DNA of 64,000 nucleotides. Source: Branchiostoma belcheri. Its lineage: Eukaryota > Chordata > Leptocardii > Amphioxiformes > Branchiostomatidae. The translations under genes and the position numbers were made by a program. The DNA lies in the NCBI RefSeq assembly GCF_001625305.1, contig NW_017804054.1:23648-87647 (forward strand). Direction: 5' to 3'. The notes under the pieces are model-generated. The model did not search any database. It saw only the letters and a list, made by a program, of their open reading frames with translations, and was not told the origin of the DNA. Below, piece by piece: positions 14,001-27,507 of this stretch (the stretch's first letter is position 1; each line of letters opens with the position of its first letter).

Positions 14001-17000
14001 TTGAGTGCAATTCTTTTGTAACCAGCCTATAAGCTGCATGTTGCTAGAGGTAAATTTTTTTGAAGGCTAGTCAAAGAATTTGAATTATTTTCATCCCAAT
14101 CAGATTGGAAACTCTTCAAACTCTGTATTTGAATGTTAAAAGCAATTATTGTAGCTATAACTGATTTAGCTATAACTAAGAAAGGAGTCCCCATCCCCAA
14201 TGCCCTGATGGTGATCTTTATACTATGACTGCCACGATGCATGCAGAGATTTCTTTGAGGAACTACTTTCTAGTTATCAGTTTCATGTAGTGCTGTTTTT
14301 CACTATAGATTTTTGCCAATGAGACCAACGGAGACAAATATGGACATGCCACCATCACCATCAACCTCATCAATGAGAATGACCACAGACCAACCTTCAC
14401 CCAGTCTACCTATTCACTCACAGTAGAGGAGAATGTCCCTATTGGCACCAGTTTACTCAATGTATCAGTAAGTAACTGCTTAAAAATATTTGTCTCTGGA
14501 AAAAAGCATCATTGACATGCTCTTGAATGTATGAAGGCTGAAAATAGGGCTTATATAGAATGGCAGCACAAGCTTTGAGTAGCAAGCTTTTTTCTGGTAA
14601 AGTTCTTATAGCTCAACTTATCTGATGTCATAATCATATTATGTTGATATACACAGAAAACTGATCAAGTTATTTTATCAATTTCAAGCAGGACTTACTG
14701 TAATCTGCCTAATATAAAATTTTAAATGCCAACACTAAATTGTTGATGTGCTCCTTTGAAAACATCCACTGGAAGACAAAATGGTCACTAACAGTCCATA
14801 GTGCTGAATGTTGGCCCTCTCCTTGGTGCTGAAACCTGTGTTTTAGTTGGTTTGTTTGAGTTCCGTTGCCTGATATAGCTTGATAAGGCCAAACCAGTGT
14901 GATTAAGTGCTAATTCTTCTTCACAGGCATCAGACAGAGACATAGGAGAGTTTGGTGATGTCACCTACTTCATAAACGATGACGAGTAAGTCATTAATTT
15001 CTAGGTTGCTCTCCTTGGTGACTTACCGGAAGTAATATTTCATCTAATTGAAAACATCAAGAAAATCCATTATATTACTGCAATGTTTACATTCTTTTTG
15101 TGATAGAAGAAGAGGTACCTAAACTTAGTTGACAATGGGAAGAAAAATGTTACTGAGTATGAAGGCATGTATATGTAGCAGTTGGCGACCCTGGACCAAG
15201 AGGTTGGGAGTTTGAATCCCGGCTAAATTCACTCACTCAGTATGCATGCTACTGGAAAGGTCTACTGCACAGGACATTAAGCTGTAGTTCCACTGTTCAT
15301 GCTGCTTGTTGCTTGTTGGAAAGAGCCAGGGGAATTCTCATACAATGAACCTGTAAACATCCCACTACGGTACATACCATGTGTTCTCTGTCCCAACCAG
15401 TGGTAGAATGGCTCTTCAGTGAGCTAAAAATATGGATAAGCTTCTTTTTCCTCTTCCAACTTTCCAGCCCCAGGTTCAGGATAGACAGTAGGACAGGAGT
15501 GATCTACACCCAGGAGGATCTGGACTATGAGGACAGCTGGAGGTTCAGCCTGACTATCATCGCGCAGGACGGCGGGACTCCCCCGCAGCAGAGCGCCACC
15601 AGGGTCAGGATCGACATCCTGGACCTGAACGATAACAGGCCGATCTTCCAGAGGGACGAGTACGTCGGGACGGTGCAGGAAAACGACCAGTCACAGACGC
15701 CAATCATTAGAGTCAGGGTAAGGAGGCTGTTATTCTTTGCCCTGGTATGCTCCACTGAAGTTTTTTTCATTCCCTCTGTTGATTTCTGCACTACACAAGT
15801 GTTAAGATGCATCAATCAAGCTGAATTTCCTGGGATGTGGAGCTTTTCTTGCTGATTTCTCATTTTCTAGGCCTCTTCTGAGAATTTCCTCCTAGACTAC
15901 AGTGATAAAAATGGCAGTCATGTAACAATGATTGTTGCTAAAATTGGCCAGTAGGGAATGCACAGAATTTTCAGGAGTGGATATTCCTGACTTAGCATTA
16001 GCCAATACACCATGGTCCTATTTGCTATTACTTTTATTCCAGCGTAAGTGTAAGTATTATTATAGGATGCAGATTTTTAAATAAACAAGCCAGAATTGCA
16101 ATAATTGTTTATCATTTCATTATAGAGAAGACATAAGTCAGTACTAGTATTGTAAAATAGAAACCCACAACTTTGCCTTACCGGTAAATCCATAGCAATT
16201 TTCTTCAGCACCCTTTTTTTGGTTGACAGAAATCAGACCACACATGTGTGAAACCCAAGCAGTATGACCACAGGATTGGTTATTGACTTTTACATTAGAC
16301 CATAATGAGGAAAATTTTCTAATCTCTCCTGGTGATGTGGGAACAATGCAGTGAAATTGGAGGCCATATTGGTTGAGCCGTTCTAGTGAAAGAAACTAGA
16401 GTGAGGAAGATGTGTGCCATTAACACCTGTGTTCAAAGCCACCTAAGCCAGCCAGCAAAAATCAATACAGGGTTTCTAGGTTTCTATGCCTTCATAGGCA
16501 TCTGTTTACACAACTATATCTCTATTATTCATAGCTGAAAAGGCCAGAAATAAATTGCTGTTTGAATAGTAATGGACCTCAACCAAACATGTATGCTTTA
16601 GGGATACACCATTTACATTGTATTTCCTAGATTCTCAGATGTTCTTAGCTAAATATCAAGCAAGAGGACAATGATGAAAGTTGAGATCTGGAAGGATGAC
16701 TTTGTCCGATATTTACACCAAAACCTAAAGTTGACTTACGGACTCTGTTTTTGTGTTAATTACATTACCTAATCCAACTGAGATTGATGTGGTTTAAAAA
16801 TAAAGATGTGATAGCAGAAGGGGATGGAACTTGGAAAATATGCGTGACGCTGGAATTGCTGAGGCATTGATTCGTCAATCAATAACTTACAGAGGAAGGA
16901 GCAGACTCCATCGGCAAAGGAGGAACAACATCTGTGCAAGGAGGCCAGATTGTCTAATATTGATTTTTCTTTTATCATGGTTAATCCCTGATGTTCTCCT

Positions 17001-20000
17001 AATACCAGCACCTTTTTGCTTTATTGAACTCCTCAGCAATGTAAATCAGGGAGGGCTGAAACAAATAATCAGACATCATTATTTAAAATCAAAATGTTGC
17101 CTTTTCCTAGATGTACAGTTCAAATCAAATCAAATCAAACTTTATTCAATCAACTTAACAGTCTTGAACTCAACTGAATTGTGTTCATTTAATATTTTGT
17201 TAATTAAAAACAATTCTGTCAATTGATAACATTCTATCAGTTAAAAGTGTTGTATTACATGAAAGTATGTCGAGGAGTCAAACCATTTAATATGTTAAAC
17301 TGACTAAAAAGGGCTTGTGTCATTCTAAAGGTTGAAAGATAGCTAATAGTCTTCCTCTATAAGCATGAGGTCATTTTCATCTGATGTAATGTCATTATCT
17401 ATTTTTTCTTGTTTAAATCTTTTACAAGGAATATCCTGCATGCTACATGTAAATCCTTAGATCCTCAATGTCTTCAAGCAAGAGGATTTGAATACGTCTA
17501 CTAAGTAAATAGGCTAGAAAATGACTGCAATTCTCTGGTAATCATCTGACACTAAGAACCTTTTCCAGTGCCTGGCTGGAATCAATAAGGAATATTATAG
17601 ATCAGTGTTCCCCTAACTATCCCCTAATTACTAGGGTAGGATGCTCATTTTCGTTGCGGGATGGTCTGATGATCAGTAGTGTTGTAATGGGGGTTAAGAG
17701 TTCACAGTTTAGGGAATGGTTAGTGGACAGGGGAGGAATTTATAAGAGTAGGGACTTATCACAGCATGATGAGTATGGGATCTCAGAATATGAACTAAGC
17801 TTAAGGTTGTGCAGCATTGCAGAATGGCATGATTTTCACCATTACAAAAGAAGAATGCTGAAATATACATTGTACATATTGTTGGTATTTATACTGTTAC
17901 CTTTTCATGTTTTCCAACAGTAACTATTTCTGATAGACCTTATCTTACATGATAATTGATATTGATGTAGCAATTCTAATGACCTCTCTTCAGTAGCAGA
18001 CAATGAAGGGTTTCAATCTTAGCCAGTCATTGCTCACGTTAACTGTTTGCTGTGGGAAGGATGATTGTTGTAGTCCTCTGGACAGGACCAATTGCAGGCT
18101 GTAATAACATGGCCAGTGGGAGTTTAGCTTTCTGTCATTTGATATATTTTAAGGCCACAGCAATTTGATTTGTTGATTCACAGATTTGCTGGCTTAATTT
18201 TTTTCTAATTTGAAAAAAAAATTCAGGCTCTAACTCAAGATGCCTAGGCCTGTTTTAGTTTTATTTTTTTACTTTTTGCCCTGTTGCTCCCTATTTTTTT
18301 CTGGATAATCCAAGAACCAACCAATCAAATTAGTGTGGCCTAAACAAAAAAATGAAAGCTAATCTCTGTTTTGACTTTTGTGGTTGCACAAGTTGAAGTT
18401 ATGTTTTCTAATGTGTTCATACTAGACTGTACCTTAACAGTTAAATTGTACTTCTCAAATGCAATTACAGTATTCAACTAATGTTACTTGTACTAATGTA
18501 CATTCTCATTCCACATAGGCAACAGATGAAGACTCTCCACCATACAACATTCTAGTCTATAACATTACATCTGGGGACTCTCTCCATAACTTCACCATAA
18601 CCACCGATGATGGTTATGGGTACATCTACACCTCTGCACCCCTGGACTACGAGATGATGACAGGAGACATGTTTGAACTGACAGTCACAGCTACTGATGG
18701 TGGCAACCATTCTGTCAATAGTACCACACGGGTGGTAATAGAAGTTGAGGTGAGCTTTGGCAACACATACTGAGACATATACAGAAGAAGAAGAAGAAAA
18801 TTTATTTAGCAAGACATATAGTACATTATTGACATCTGAAAGTCCATGCTTCTAGCTTACATTGTTTGAAATACATGCACTTCAACGTTGAAAAGCTTAA
18901 TATGTACTGTCAGTATATATAACGACAAAATTAATTGTTATTGGTTAGAAGACAATCTGATATGAAACTTACAACCATATGCCAATCTTGATCAGTTATT
19001 CAAATATGAAAAATAAGTGTATTTTTTTCATCATGTTTCCTTCAGGATCAAAATGACAATGGCCCCGTATTCAACCAACAGGAATATAATGTGTCAGTGA
19101 GAGAGGACATATCTGCAGGTGGGCATGTGTTAGTACAGGACACAACTTCACATCTTTGATTAAAACAAGATACATGACTTTGTATAAGCTGGCACAAACT
19201 GTTTTTGAATTTGATGTATTGAACACTTATATGAACAGTTTTTTATAGATAATAGAATGCAAGGCAATATATGTCAGAGAAACGTTCTGTGTCTGCGCAA
19301 AATCCATAATGTATCGTGCATGGAACTTCAGCATAATGTCTTTTTTAAGGTCATATTAGCGTATTTGTGGAAGATCCCATGGATATTGTGTTGGAAAAGA
19401 TCTTGTCTGCAATGGGCAAAATTATCAATTGAATGCAATGTTGACCAAACACTCTGGTTTTGTGCAGGCACAGTGCATTCTACCGACATTCTAACAATGT
19501 CATCTGTTTCCGTACCCTGTAGGTGACACGGTGCTGCGTGTGTTTGCCAGCGATGCAGACATGTCTGAGGAGCTTGGACAGGACTCCGTTATCTACTCCA
19601 TGTCTGGCTCCAGCCGCTTCCGTATCAACCCTCGCGATGGAGAAATCACCACCACGACCTTCCTCGACCACGAGAGGGAGACAGACTACGTCCTGGAAGT
19701 AAGGCTGTCATCAGATCTAAGGAAAAAATGATAGTTTGGATTAGCCTTGCATATTCTAGCTCTGGTTTTTGCTTCCCATTGAATAAATGTGGTGAATAGT
19801 CTAAAAAATGTAATTAATTGATATTACAACAGTACTGTACTATAAGTTACTGACACTGTCTATCTCTTAAAGGAAGTTGGTTGCATAAGACCACTTGTTG
19901 GTACTAAAAACTTGCATTGAAGTGCTACATTTTTGTACAATGGAACAAAGCAATCAAATGTAAGTAACAGCTATAGCATCACTAGGCTACAATGACCTTG

Positions 20001-23000
20001 ATATTCATTCTGTTATGAATCTTTTCCAGATCAAGGCTGTTGATGGTGGGCAAGGTCTGTATCAGAGGACAGCTACAGTGTTTGTAAGTCCACTTAATAT
20101 GTTAGTATGATATAATAGATCAGATGATACCAGAAGTTTGCTGTCTGATCACAGTTTCTAAGTTGTTGTTTTTTTGCTGTAGTTTGCTGCAAAAGGTTTA
20201 ACCCAGCTTCTTTGATGATGTCTGTTTCTTCCAGGTAAACATTACAGTGCTGGATGTTAATGACAACAGCCCTGTTTTTGTCCAACCTGAGTATTACACA
20301 AATATACCAGAAAATATCACAGAAACAGATGTAGTGGTGCAGGTGAGAACTGTTTGATGAATACTATCATAATGACAATTTTATGCTTTAAAAGTCATGG
20401 ATTTTTATTTGTCATGGATCTTACTGTATACAATAGCAGTTGAAAGTGAGTGGTGCATTTGGGACTGGCTCCAGGATCTATTAAAGTGCGTGATTTGTAA
20501 GACTTTGATTTTTTTATTCCCAACAGGTAAATGCAACAGATGAAGATTCAACAACCAATGGTGACATCCTGTACGCCATTACTGGGGGGAACACAGACAA
20601 TGCCTTCACCATTGACCCTGAAAGTGGCGTCATTCTGCGAGGAGCCACCCCTTTAGACAGGGAAACCCTGGACGGATACGTGCTCACCGTAGACGCGTAC
20701 AATGGTGGGAAACCAGAAATGCGGTCGACAGTACGGGTGAACGTGAGGATCTTGGATGTTAACGACAGGTCGCCAGTGTTTACACAGACTCAGTACGGGA
20801 GGCTGGGTCTGCGGGAGAGTGCGGGCGTTGGGACGTCAGCTGTTCTTGTACGCGCCCACGACCCTGACCTGGAGCTGGGAGGACAGGTGGATTATGGGTT
20901 TGTTGCAGGGGATAATGGGAAGTTTGCGATCGACGAAAACGGGCTGATCACCACTAGAGCCGAGCTGGATTTCGAAAGCAAACGAAACTACACGATTTCT
21001 GTCTATGCTAGCGACAGAGCACCCCCGTACAACACAGGATATGCCACCGTGGTGATTGTTCTAGCCAATGAGAACGACGAACCACCAGAGTTTAACGCTG
21101 AACACTACGATGCGGATGTGTCAGAAAACGTGGACGTTGGGACGAGCGTGTTGCAGGTTTTTGCCACATCCCCTGATAACCTGGCAGCTATTGAGTACCT
21201 CTTTGACCCCAACACAAATGAAGAAGTCCTGAGGCGGTTCAGTATTAATGGATCTACTGTAAGTACACTCCATCTGGATGTGGTTACTTAGTGATGAAAC
21301 CTTCATTTAAAGGCTCAAGATAATCCTGTTAACAAGGATGAATTGGGGGGTCTAATGAGAGGTAGTGGTTCAGAACTTTCCAGATTGCCTCTTTATAATG
21401 CAGCCAGTTAAGATGAATATTTGGGCTTCTCGAGGCATAATTAATTCAGGGCTTTCAGCAGTAATGCACCCACTGTAATTACTTGGATCTCCTTAGTCTC
21501 ATTTTATCCAGACATTAAAAGAGTCTGTGGAATACTAACAGCCAAGGGAAATATATTTTTTATTATATGACAGGGTAAGCAGTCAAATGTGATTAACTAA
21601 CTTTCTGGGTTGAGGATTGAAGTTAACTTTTTAGCTTACATGCACTTGGAAGTTCTCTGACTCTCCTGAACTGCATGTAGTCCTTTCACAACTTTTGCTG
21701 GTAGGCATCATTATTCGATACCCTCTCACACTTCTACTTGAAGCCTTCATTTTCAGAAGCCTCCCTAGCGGATCAGAAGTTCATCAGTCTGCTTCAGTTT
21801 GCTTAACAAGGTTATGTTAACGTCAACACACTTGCTATGCATGTATTCTTGATTAATGAATGTGGAAGCCACATTATTGGAATTCTTGAAGGCAGTGATT
21901 TTTGCGCTGTGGGACCCAGCAGGCATCAGACTTATTGTGCAGATTAGTCACATTTGTAGCACTGGAGGTTGTGATTTTAGATCCGACCAGTATGCAGAAA
22001 AAAATCAAAACTTTACCATCAGAAGTTAGTGATGACAATTTGATATAAAATGGACGTAAATACCACGGTTATATAGTTTGGGGACCAAGAGTTTACAAAC
22101 TCAATTCATTCCTTGCCATTTGAATTCGTAATTCTCAGTCTAGCCAAGCAAATAGCAAGAAGACTAAAATCAATATGTACCAAGTGATTTTATGTATATT
22201 ATTAGATACATGTATATGGGGGGAGTGTGTGAGAGAGAGATAGAGAGAGAAACCAGTCAACATATAAGAAAAAATCGAAATTTCATCAACAGAGGTTTTT
22301 CATCGTAGTGATGACAGTTGACTGAAAAGAAATTGGCATAAATGACTGTTACAGTTTGTTGCTAAGACTTTGAAAGCTCAACTAGATTTGTTGCCCATTT
22401 GAATCCCTAATTATCAGTCTCGCCAAACAAATGGCGGAAAGACTAGAATCAATTCATACCAACTGCCTCATGTCGCCCTGGAGTGGAAAGTTTCTCAGGG
22501 GAGCGTACCAACTGGGCCTTTGTTTTATGGGAAAATTGATTTTTACCCCAAGCAGTGATGGGTATGAATTAGTTGAGTTTGTCTGAGATGTCTCAGGTGG
22601 TATTGTGTCATCAGGGACAGAGAGGCCAGGGTACCCCGGCTGGATGGAGGTGGTAGAAAAGTACTAGTGCTATCCACAAGCTACTGCAGTGACCATTGTT
22701 GCTTATTTCAGCACATTCAGTTATCTGTTGGTTATGGGGTTAGGTTGGCAGCAGGAGAAGTTAAAGGGGGATTTTGCTTGTCTTGTTCATTGAATTCGCA
22801 TGTAGAGCATCGTAAAGATTAAAAAAAAGAAGATGAAATGGGAATAATGTCTATTATTTCCTACTGAGGGAACATCTGAGGGAGTATATTACACACATGT
22901 ACATGTACCACATTGTGTATGGTGAGTGCTAGACTACAATTTAGCATTATCATGAGGCCATGCAAATGCTGTGTTTAACTATGTGGTTGGGCTATTACTG

Positions 23001-26000
23001 GTTTTTAGCTTATCATGAATTTATACTGGTCACCAGTCAGATAAAGTGTCTACAGTTTAGTCCTGAACTCTGTTTCAAGCTTCCCACTGACTCCATGAGG
23101 TCAACATGGCTTTGTGAGAACAAATTCGATATGTCTATTATCTGTAAAAGGTTGAACATTGGTAATTCAACTAAGCGTACTATTTCAGGTATTGATTTTG
23201 CATTCTTTACAGTCCATCAGAAAATTCTGTCTTCAGATCAATAATTAGATTTAGCGATGTTGAATGGATTTTGGGTCAGTGCATTTGTAGGTGAGAATAA
23301 CATCCTTTTTTTCTTGTTTGTGAAAATTGAATTGATCCTAACAATATGCACTTATTCAGCTACTTACTCCGACTGGCTGGTAATGTTATCTAGTTTTTGG
23401 TACTCTATAATTTTGTTTAAGGTTGTCAATATTTTAAGGTTGATATTTGTATGTTTCCTGACGGAAAAAAATGTACAAATTGTTTTACACTACATATACA
23501 TGCATCTACATTATGTATCAATATTTTGAATTTTTTATCTCAATCTTACCAGTATGAATGTATCATTTACCACCAAAGAATTCTCCCAATATAGAAATAT
23601 TTGAAGGGACAAAGCCCTTTTTATGTTTTCCAAAAGAAACCATATTGAATTGTTTTTGCTCTGTTTCCTTTTCTTCTCCAAACCAATAAGGGCAATGACC
23701 TTAACCAGACATCTGTCACCATGGTAACTAGGCTTGGGTTACATCATGTTGCAATCTTATAGCAGGAGGGATTTAGACCATATAGTCTGACTATATATAA
23801 TATATGAATGTGTTTGAGTAAGTATTAGCAGAGCAGACAATATGCAAAGGTTGACATTATGCATTTGCTTTGCAAATGTTACCTGCAAATGTTACAATAC
23901 ATCAAACTAGAAAGTTTGATGTAATTTATTCTCTTTTCTTGTATCTAGGGCCTGATCAGCACCATTGACAGAATAGATCGTGAGGAGGCAGCCCAGTATG
24001 ATATCACTGTCATCTCTACTGATGGAGGGATAGAAACAGACTCTGCCACGGTGAGTGTTGTTGTCAGCTATTGATCACAAATTAAGCCTGTTCAGCACTT
24101 GTTAGACAAGTTCATCCTCTCTAAAATAGTGAGAAACAAGCCAAAAGAAGCCAAATGTTGTGTATCCCTGTCCTTGGTTCTGAAATGCAGATAGTGGTTA
24201 AACACAGAAATCATGCCCTTCTCGGTGCTGAACAGCATTACACATGCTGCTGCCATCTCTTTCTCTCATGCTGAAAAGGAGAATTCAATGCTACCAATAT
24301 TGTTCCATATAACATTGCTTTCTAACTGAACTAAATTTGACCACTTTTCGAGCTTCCCTGTCCTTGGTTCTGAAATGCAGATAGTGGTTAAACACAGAAA
24401 TCATGCCCTTCTCGGTGCTGAACAGCATTACACATGCTGCTGCCATCTCTTTCTCTCATGCTGAAAAGGAGAATTCAATGCTACCAATATTGTTCCATAT
24501 AACATTGCTTTCTAACTGAACCAAATTTGACCACTTTTCAAGCTTCCTCATAGTTTTGCCAAAGCCTTTTTCCGAGCTTCACAGTATCTGCTTGTATTTT
24601 CAAACCTTTGCTACTCCAAAGCAATCTGGACAGATGTAATAAAACTGTTAGGCTGACATGGCAGTGAACATTCCCCCTAATGATGTTGTCCCTGACCCAG
24701 TGTCTGGTCGGTACTTCAACTCTGACCTACATTTCCTAATCCCCAATCTCATGTGATATTGCAGCTTTCGTTACTGTATTTCTCTGTCCAAATTGATAGA
24801 TTGCATTGCTTGTTCCCATTGCTCTTTCACCTTGGGGGCACAGCAGTTTGATTTGCTCTTTCTGGAATCGAAATGTAACAGAGTCTCCAGGCATGGTTTG
24901 ATTTTGATGTGCACTGCACATGTGCACTAAATTTTGGATTGAACATTATCTGATTCATGCTTTTCATTTCATTTTCATATTTCACCCTCACTCATTTCCT
25001 TGCTTGCTTGACAACCAAGAAAAGTAATTGGTGGGGCCTCAAAATTGATTTATGGCATTGCTTGCTCCCTTTGCTCCATGAACTATAAGGTCCTTTGCAC
25101 CATCTCAACTGATTGCACTTTGAGAAAGGTTTTGCAATGATGTGGTCCACTGCAGATGGTATTCCAAGAATCATGACTCTATAATCAGTTACTCTTGTAG
25201 GAAAGTAGTTTTGGTGTAAAGAGCATGCAAAATTGCAAAATTACATGGATGAACTATGTAACTGCACAAAACTATATCCATAGCAGCGGGACTTTTGTTT
25301 CCAAGATTTCTAAACTACAATGATTTTTGTATAATTTTATGTGTTAAATTTGTATCTTGAAGATAGAACAGTTGTTTGCAGTATAATGACTTTTGCAAAC
25401 TTTAAAACATAGCAAGAATTTCAAAATTTACAGTGAATGGAAATCCACAAAATGTAATTGATATTGCCATATTTTAGGCGAATATTGAATGTGACTTATA
25501 TAAAGAATTATTGCTAATTCCAATATAGCTTTTGCACTTAACAACTTCTCACTCCATCTGTTTTGATAAAAAGCCAATCATGAAATGGATGACCATTGCA
25601 AGTACACCACATGTGTAACAATCTACAAGCATACATTATACATGGCTTCAACACCATATTTTACCCCTGTACCCTATATATTGTGCCTTCTCAGTCGATA
25701 TGTATATAAAGCATGTTGCATGCTTATGAGTTATGACACATTGGGGACTCCTGCCACACAAAAACTGAACAGAGGGTGTCTGTTATTGAACCCTTTGATG
25801 TGCCATATGATAAGATGATGAAGATATAGCTCATACACAGCCTGGGTAGTAGCAGACAATGGCAACACCTTCATTTATTGCCTCTGTACTGAGCAACAGT
25901 AATTAGAACCACTTTGTCAATGCCATCACTGGGATGGAATCATGTGGTATTTACATTTCGTGCCACACCGATTTGAATTGTTGGTTCTCCGATTTAAAGC

Positions 26001-27463
26001 ATAAATGCTTAAGTCAAAGCTTAACATGAAAATAGAACCTAGGGGCCAAGTTTGGGTTCACACTGTTTTGGAATATAGTCAGATTTCAGCCCCATAGCTT
26101 TATTTTATCCTCTTGCTTTATTTCTACTTTCAATTGGAATATCTGAGAACCATAGAAACACATTGGTATGGCCTAACATACATATGTCAATGATGTTGTG
26201 GAAAAAATTCCATTCAGTTACAGTTTGTCAAATGTTCTGATTTATATTCTCCAATGCCTCCATTCCGTACATGTTCTAAATGAAAGGCTTACCAAGCTGA
26301 ACTAAACCTATTTAGGCCCAAGGAGTGCAGGCCATACCCTCAGATATGAACAATACGTCATGTCTAAGCGTAGTTGGCATCAAACCCTGTAAGGCGGAAG
26401 CCTTCACCGACACTGTACAGAGTGGATAATTACACTTACTTCATCATTGTCATCTCTGCACTTAAGAACATGTCACATTGGCAACAGTCCATACTGTGCA
26501 GAAACTGTCTTCACTCAAGTATAGTCACATTGTGTATTCATCTAGGAGAGAGTATAACATTAATGGCAGTGACATTAGCAAGCATTGTAAAGAAAAAATA
26601 ATCATTTGAATATTAACTAGAGTTCCACGATCTCATACCTTCGCCAAATGATGTTAGCTTTTATGATTAAGAAATTATATATTAGTCCCCCTAATTATGC
26701 AAATAGGATCCTCAATTGCATGAATTATATCTGTTGATCATATTCTCCACCAAAAGACAGTCTTATCTTAACAAAGAATGCCATGATGACATTTTCTCAT
26801 AAATTATGCAAATGAGGTCCTTATTTGAATAAGTTTTGTTTAATTATGTTCACCTTAACTTAACTTTCAAACACCCCAAGTATAAAATTCCAGGCAGTTA
26901 CCACTATGCAATTATAATATTTTCTCATTAATTATGCAAATTAAGTCTTCATTTGCATAATCGATATCTGCCTGTGTTTCTCTCATTGTTAATAACATAT
27001 GTCACAAGCTTGAACTTCCTATTATGGAATACAGCTGATAAATAGAATTTCCTCATTAATTATGCAAATTACATCCATATTTGCATAACTGTAATATCAT
27101 TATGTCAAGCATCACTCAAGCTACCTACATACCAAAAATCATGATGATCCATCAATTGGTTCTTGAGTTATCCCCCTTTAAACATTTGTCCATTAAACCC
27201 CCCTGCAGTTCTACAGCAAGCAACTAGGGGGCTCAAGCTCATGTCACTTTATCCCCAGCACAAGAGCTATCTACCATCTAAATTTCGTCACCCTAGCATG
27301 TCTGGATCATGAGGTATCAAAACCGGAAGTTCTGCTGCAGTACCATGACAAGCCGCCAGGTGGCCCAAAATCTAATCATTTTGAGGTCTCATCAAGACCT
27401 ACCTACCTACCAAGTATCAAGACAATCCATCAAGACCTTCTCAAGTTATCGTGTTGACAGACA

Positions 27464-27507
<44 letters not shown>

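Noticed and set aside
22960-23529. Two adjacent plus-strand ORFs of about 90 codons in intron 21
   Set aside because: AT-rich, no homology that I can see, no cadherin motif; exons 21 and 22 already join in phase.
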